DNA from: Pedosphaera sp.
GTDB lineage: Bacteria; Verrucomicrobiota; Verrucomicrobiia; Limisphaerales; Pedosphaeraceae
DNA: 13,559 nucleotides
NCBI GenBank assembly: GCA_028293465.1
Contig: JAQGOT010000013.1
Span: forward strand, 1-13,559
Reading direction: 5' to 3'
Under the pieces are notes generated by a model. The model had not been told where the DNA came from. It ran no database searches and was given only the letters and a program-made list of their open reading frames with translations. How positions within the stretch are numbered: position 1 is the stretch's first letter; each line of letters starts with the position of its first letter. A program made the translations under genes and the position numbers. This document shows, piece after piece, positions 13,013 to 13,559 of the stretch.

Positions 13013-13444
13013 TTAATTGCGAATGTCGAATGTCGAATGTCGAATTTGGGAAACGAGGTTGGTTGAGCCCTCGATGATCCAGTAGGCGCGATAGAAACCG
13101 CATGGATCAGAGAATGAGTTGGTGTAGCGTGCGGGCTGTCCGGTGGGCGGGAACTCGGCGACGACCTGCCAGTTCACCTGGTTGCTGGAGGCATCCAAAA
13201 AGTAATGCAGCCCTAGGATGTCGCTGCGTTCGGTGTCGAAGGTGACAACCTGGGGAATTGCGGATGACGAATTTCGAATTGCGAATGTGGAGATGGGGCG
13301 CTCCGGGGAAGGCGCGGGCGCGGCGACCAGGCTGACGGGGAACGGCCGCACGGGCGGCGGGGTGTTGCAGCCGGTGAGGAACGCGGCAACGAGCCAGAGG
13401 CCGCACTGAAAACTTGAAACTTGAAACTGAAAACTCTTCCTCAT
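13013..13444 (-). CDS. Small proline-rich lipoprotein with a repeat-built frame (possible outer spanin)
   Basis: ATG 13444 overlaps the upstream stop (ATGA) and has GGAGG 10 bases before it. The 143 residues start with a lipoprotein signal: hydrophobic W-L-V-A-A-F and lipobox L-T-G-C (Cys26), followed by N-T-P-P-P-V-R-P-F-P, so the protein should be lipid-anchored. Residues about 78-125 carry the motif 'S-S-N-Q-V-N-W-Q-V-V' with 'F-S-D-P-C-G-F-Y-R-A-Y', a pattern I associate with extracellular proteins of Verrucomicrobiota. Three stretches are translations of short dispersed repeats: F-Q-F-Q-V-S-S-F-Q at the start, F-A-I-R-N-S-S-S-A-I-P in the middle, and H-S-T-F-D-I-R-N-stop at the end. It may be an Rz1-type outer spanin, a host-derived 'moron', or a surface-altering lipoprotein. 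Conservation is unknown to me. Confidence 0.65.
   Translation of the reverse strand: MRKSFQFQVSSFQCGLWLVAAFLTGCNTPPPVRPFPVSLVAAPAPSPERPISTFAIRNSSSAIPQVVTFDTERSDILGLHYFLDASSNQVNWQVVAEFPPTGQPARYTNSFSDPCGFYRAYWIIEGSTNLVSQIRHSTFDIRN
13015..13047. repeat. Tandem word array GAATGTC x3 at gene end
   Basis: AATTGC, then GAATGTC three times, then GAATTT. On the minus strand it provides the last codons and the TAA of the lipoprotein gene and the leader of the gene at 13008. Confidence 0.75.
13255..13289. repeat. Repeat of the GAATTGCGGATGACGAATTT type inside lipoprotein gene
   Basis: GAATTGCGGATGACGAATTTC followed by GAATTGCGAATG: two copies of a GAATTGCG(G/A)ATG word. On the minus strand it codes for part of the proline-rich linker of the lipoprotein, in frame. 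Confidence 0.7.
13406..13440. repeat. Tandem word array GAAACTT / GAAAACT at gene start
   Basis: CTGAAAACTTGAAACTTGAA then ACTGAAAACTCTTCC: words of GAAACTT and GAAAACT, in frame with the lipoprotein signal sequence, which therefore starts S-F-Q-F-Q-V-S-S-F-Q. Confidence 0.7.
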
Positions 13445-13559
13445 AGCGCATTTACCTCCGCGAGATATTGGTCCATGCGGTGATCCGCCAGGAGGGCGAG
13501 GCGTCCGTGCGTGAGTTCGCTCAGGCTGCCGGAGAGGTCGGAGAGTCCTTTGCGCAACA
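13441..13559 (-). CDS. C-terminal end of an unidentified upstream gene (partial)
   Basis: A frame enters from the window edge and ends at TGA 13441-13443, overlapping the lipoprotein start (ATGA). The visible 38 residues (L-R-K-G-L-S-D-L-S-G-S-L-S-E-L-T-H and on to Y-L-A-E-V-N-A-L) look like amphipathic helix, with no membrane segment or motif. Four-base overlap matches the other junctions, so this is a real gene end. Inner-membrane spanin components often have a helical end overlapped by the outer spanin gene, but the fragment is too short to decide. Confidence 0.6.
   Translation of the reverse strand, partial: LRKGLSDLSGSLSELTHGRLALLADHRMDQYLAEVNAL
13455..13459 (-). promoter_or_regulatory. 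Ribosome binding site of the lipoprotein gene
   Basis: GGAGG lies 10 bases before ATG 13444, inside the end of the upstream gene; it supports translation of the lipoprotein frame despite its repeat content. Confidence 0.6.

Overview
The window holds the late (head, neck and tail) gene block of a tailed double-stranded DNA phage or prophage. Every convincing gene lies on the minus strand, so the block is transcribed from high to low coordinates. Genes are packed with gaps of a few bases or 1-4 base start/stop overlaps (ATGA, GTGA, TGATG). DNA is GC-rich. Two signs point to a bacterium of the Verrucomicrobiota / PVC group as host: short A/T-rich or purine-rich tandem words of the kind I associate with intergenic DNA of that group (for example near 13015-13047, 13255-13289, 13406-13440 and 9891-9926), and a lipoprotein with a W-spaced 'S-N-Q-V-N-W ... 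F-Y-R' motif typical of its extracellular proteins. Host assignment is an inference; no host gene is visible.

Layout in transcription order. Entry region (13559-12347): end of an unidentified helical protein, a small lipoprotein, a membrane/coiled-coil protein that resembles Mu gp25 (DUF2730-like), and a small winged-helix-like protein. Packaging (12341-10195): a Mu gp27-like (DUF3486) candidate small terminase and a complete large terminase with ATPase and nuclease motifs. Gap (10194-9720): about 475 bases without a convincing gene, containing a 77-base inverted repeat and host-like tandem words. Head (9708-4777): an HK97-type portal fused to a Mu F-type minor head domain, a small unknown protein, an S78 prohead protease with a full H/S/E triad, and an HK97-fold major capsid protein. 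Next is a putative exported decoration-like protein flanked by two perfect hairpins (4700-4104). Neck and tail (4057-1): a 34-residue ORF, a head-tail connector, a gp10/virion morphogenesis-type protein, a tail-terminator-like protein with a C-terminal chitobiase-type beta domain, a small protein, a probable tail tube protein, an unknown protein, and the start of another exported protein. No sheath gene precedes the tube gene, which favours a siphovirus-like tail.

The gene order mixes a Mu-like packaging front end (gp25/26/27/28-like) with an HK97-like portal, protease, capsid and neck. The most unusual feature is that three presumed virion genes carry membrane-targeting N-termini: the major capsid protein has a two-helix transmembrane hairpin before its delta domain, and two other products begin with Sec signal peptides. 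This may point to capsid or accessory-protein assembly at the host inner membrane. No integrase, repressor, transposase, lysozyme or tRNA is visible, so whether this is a prophage or a free virus genome cannot be told from the window.
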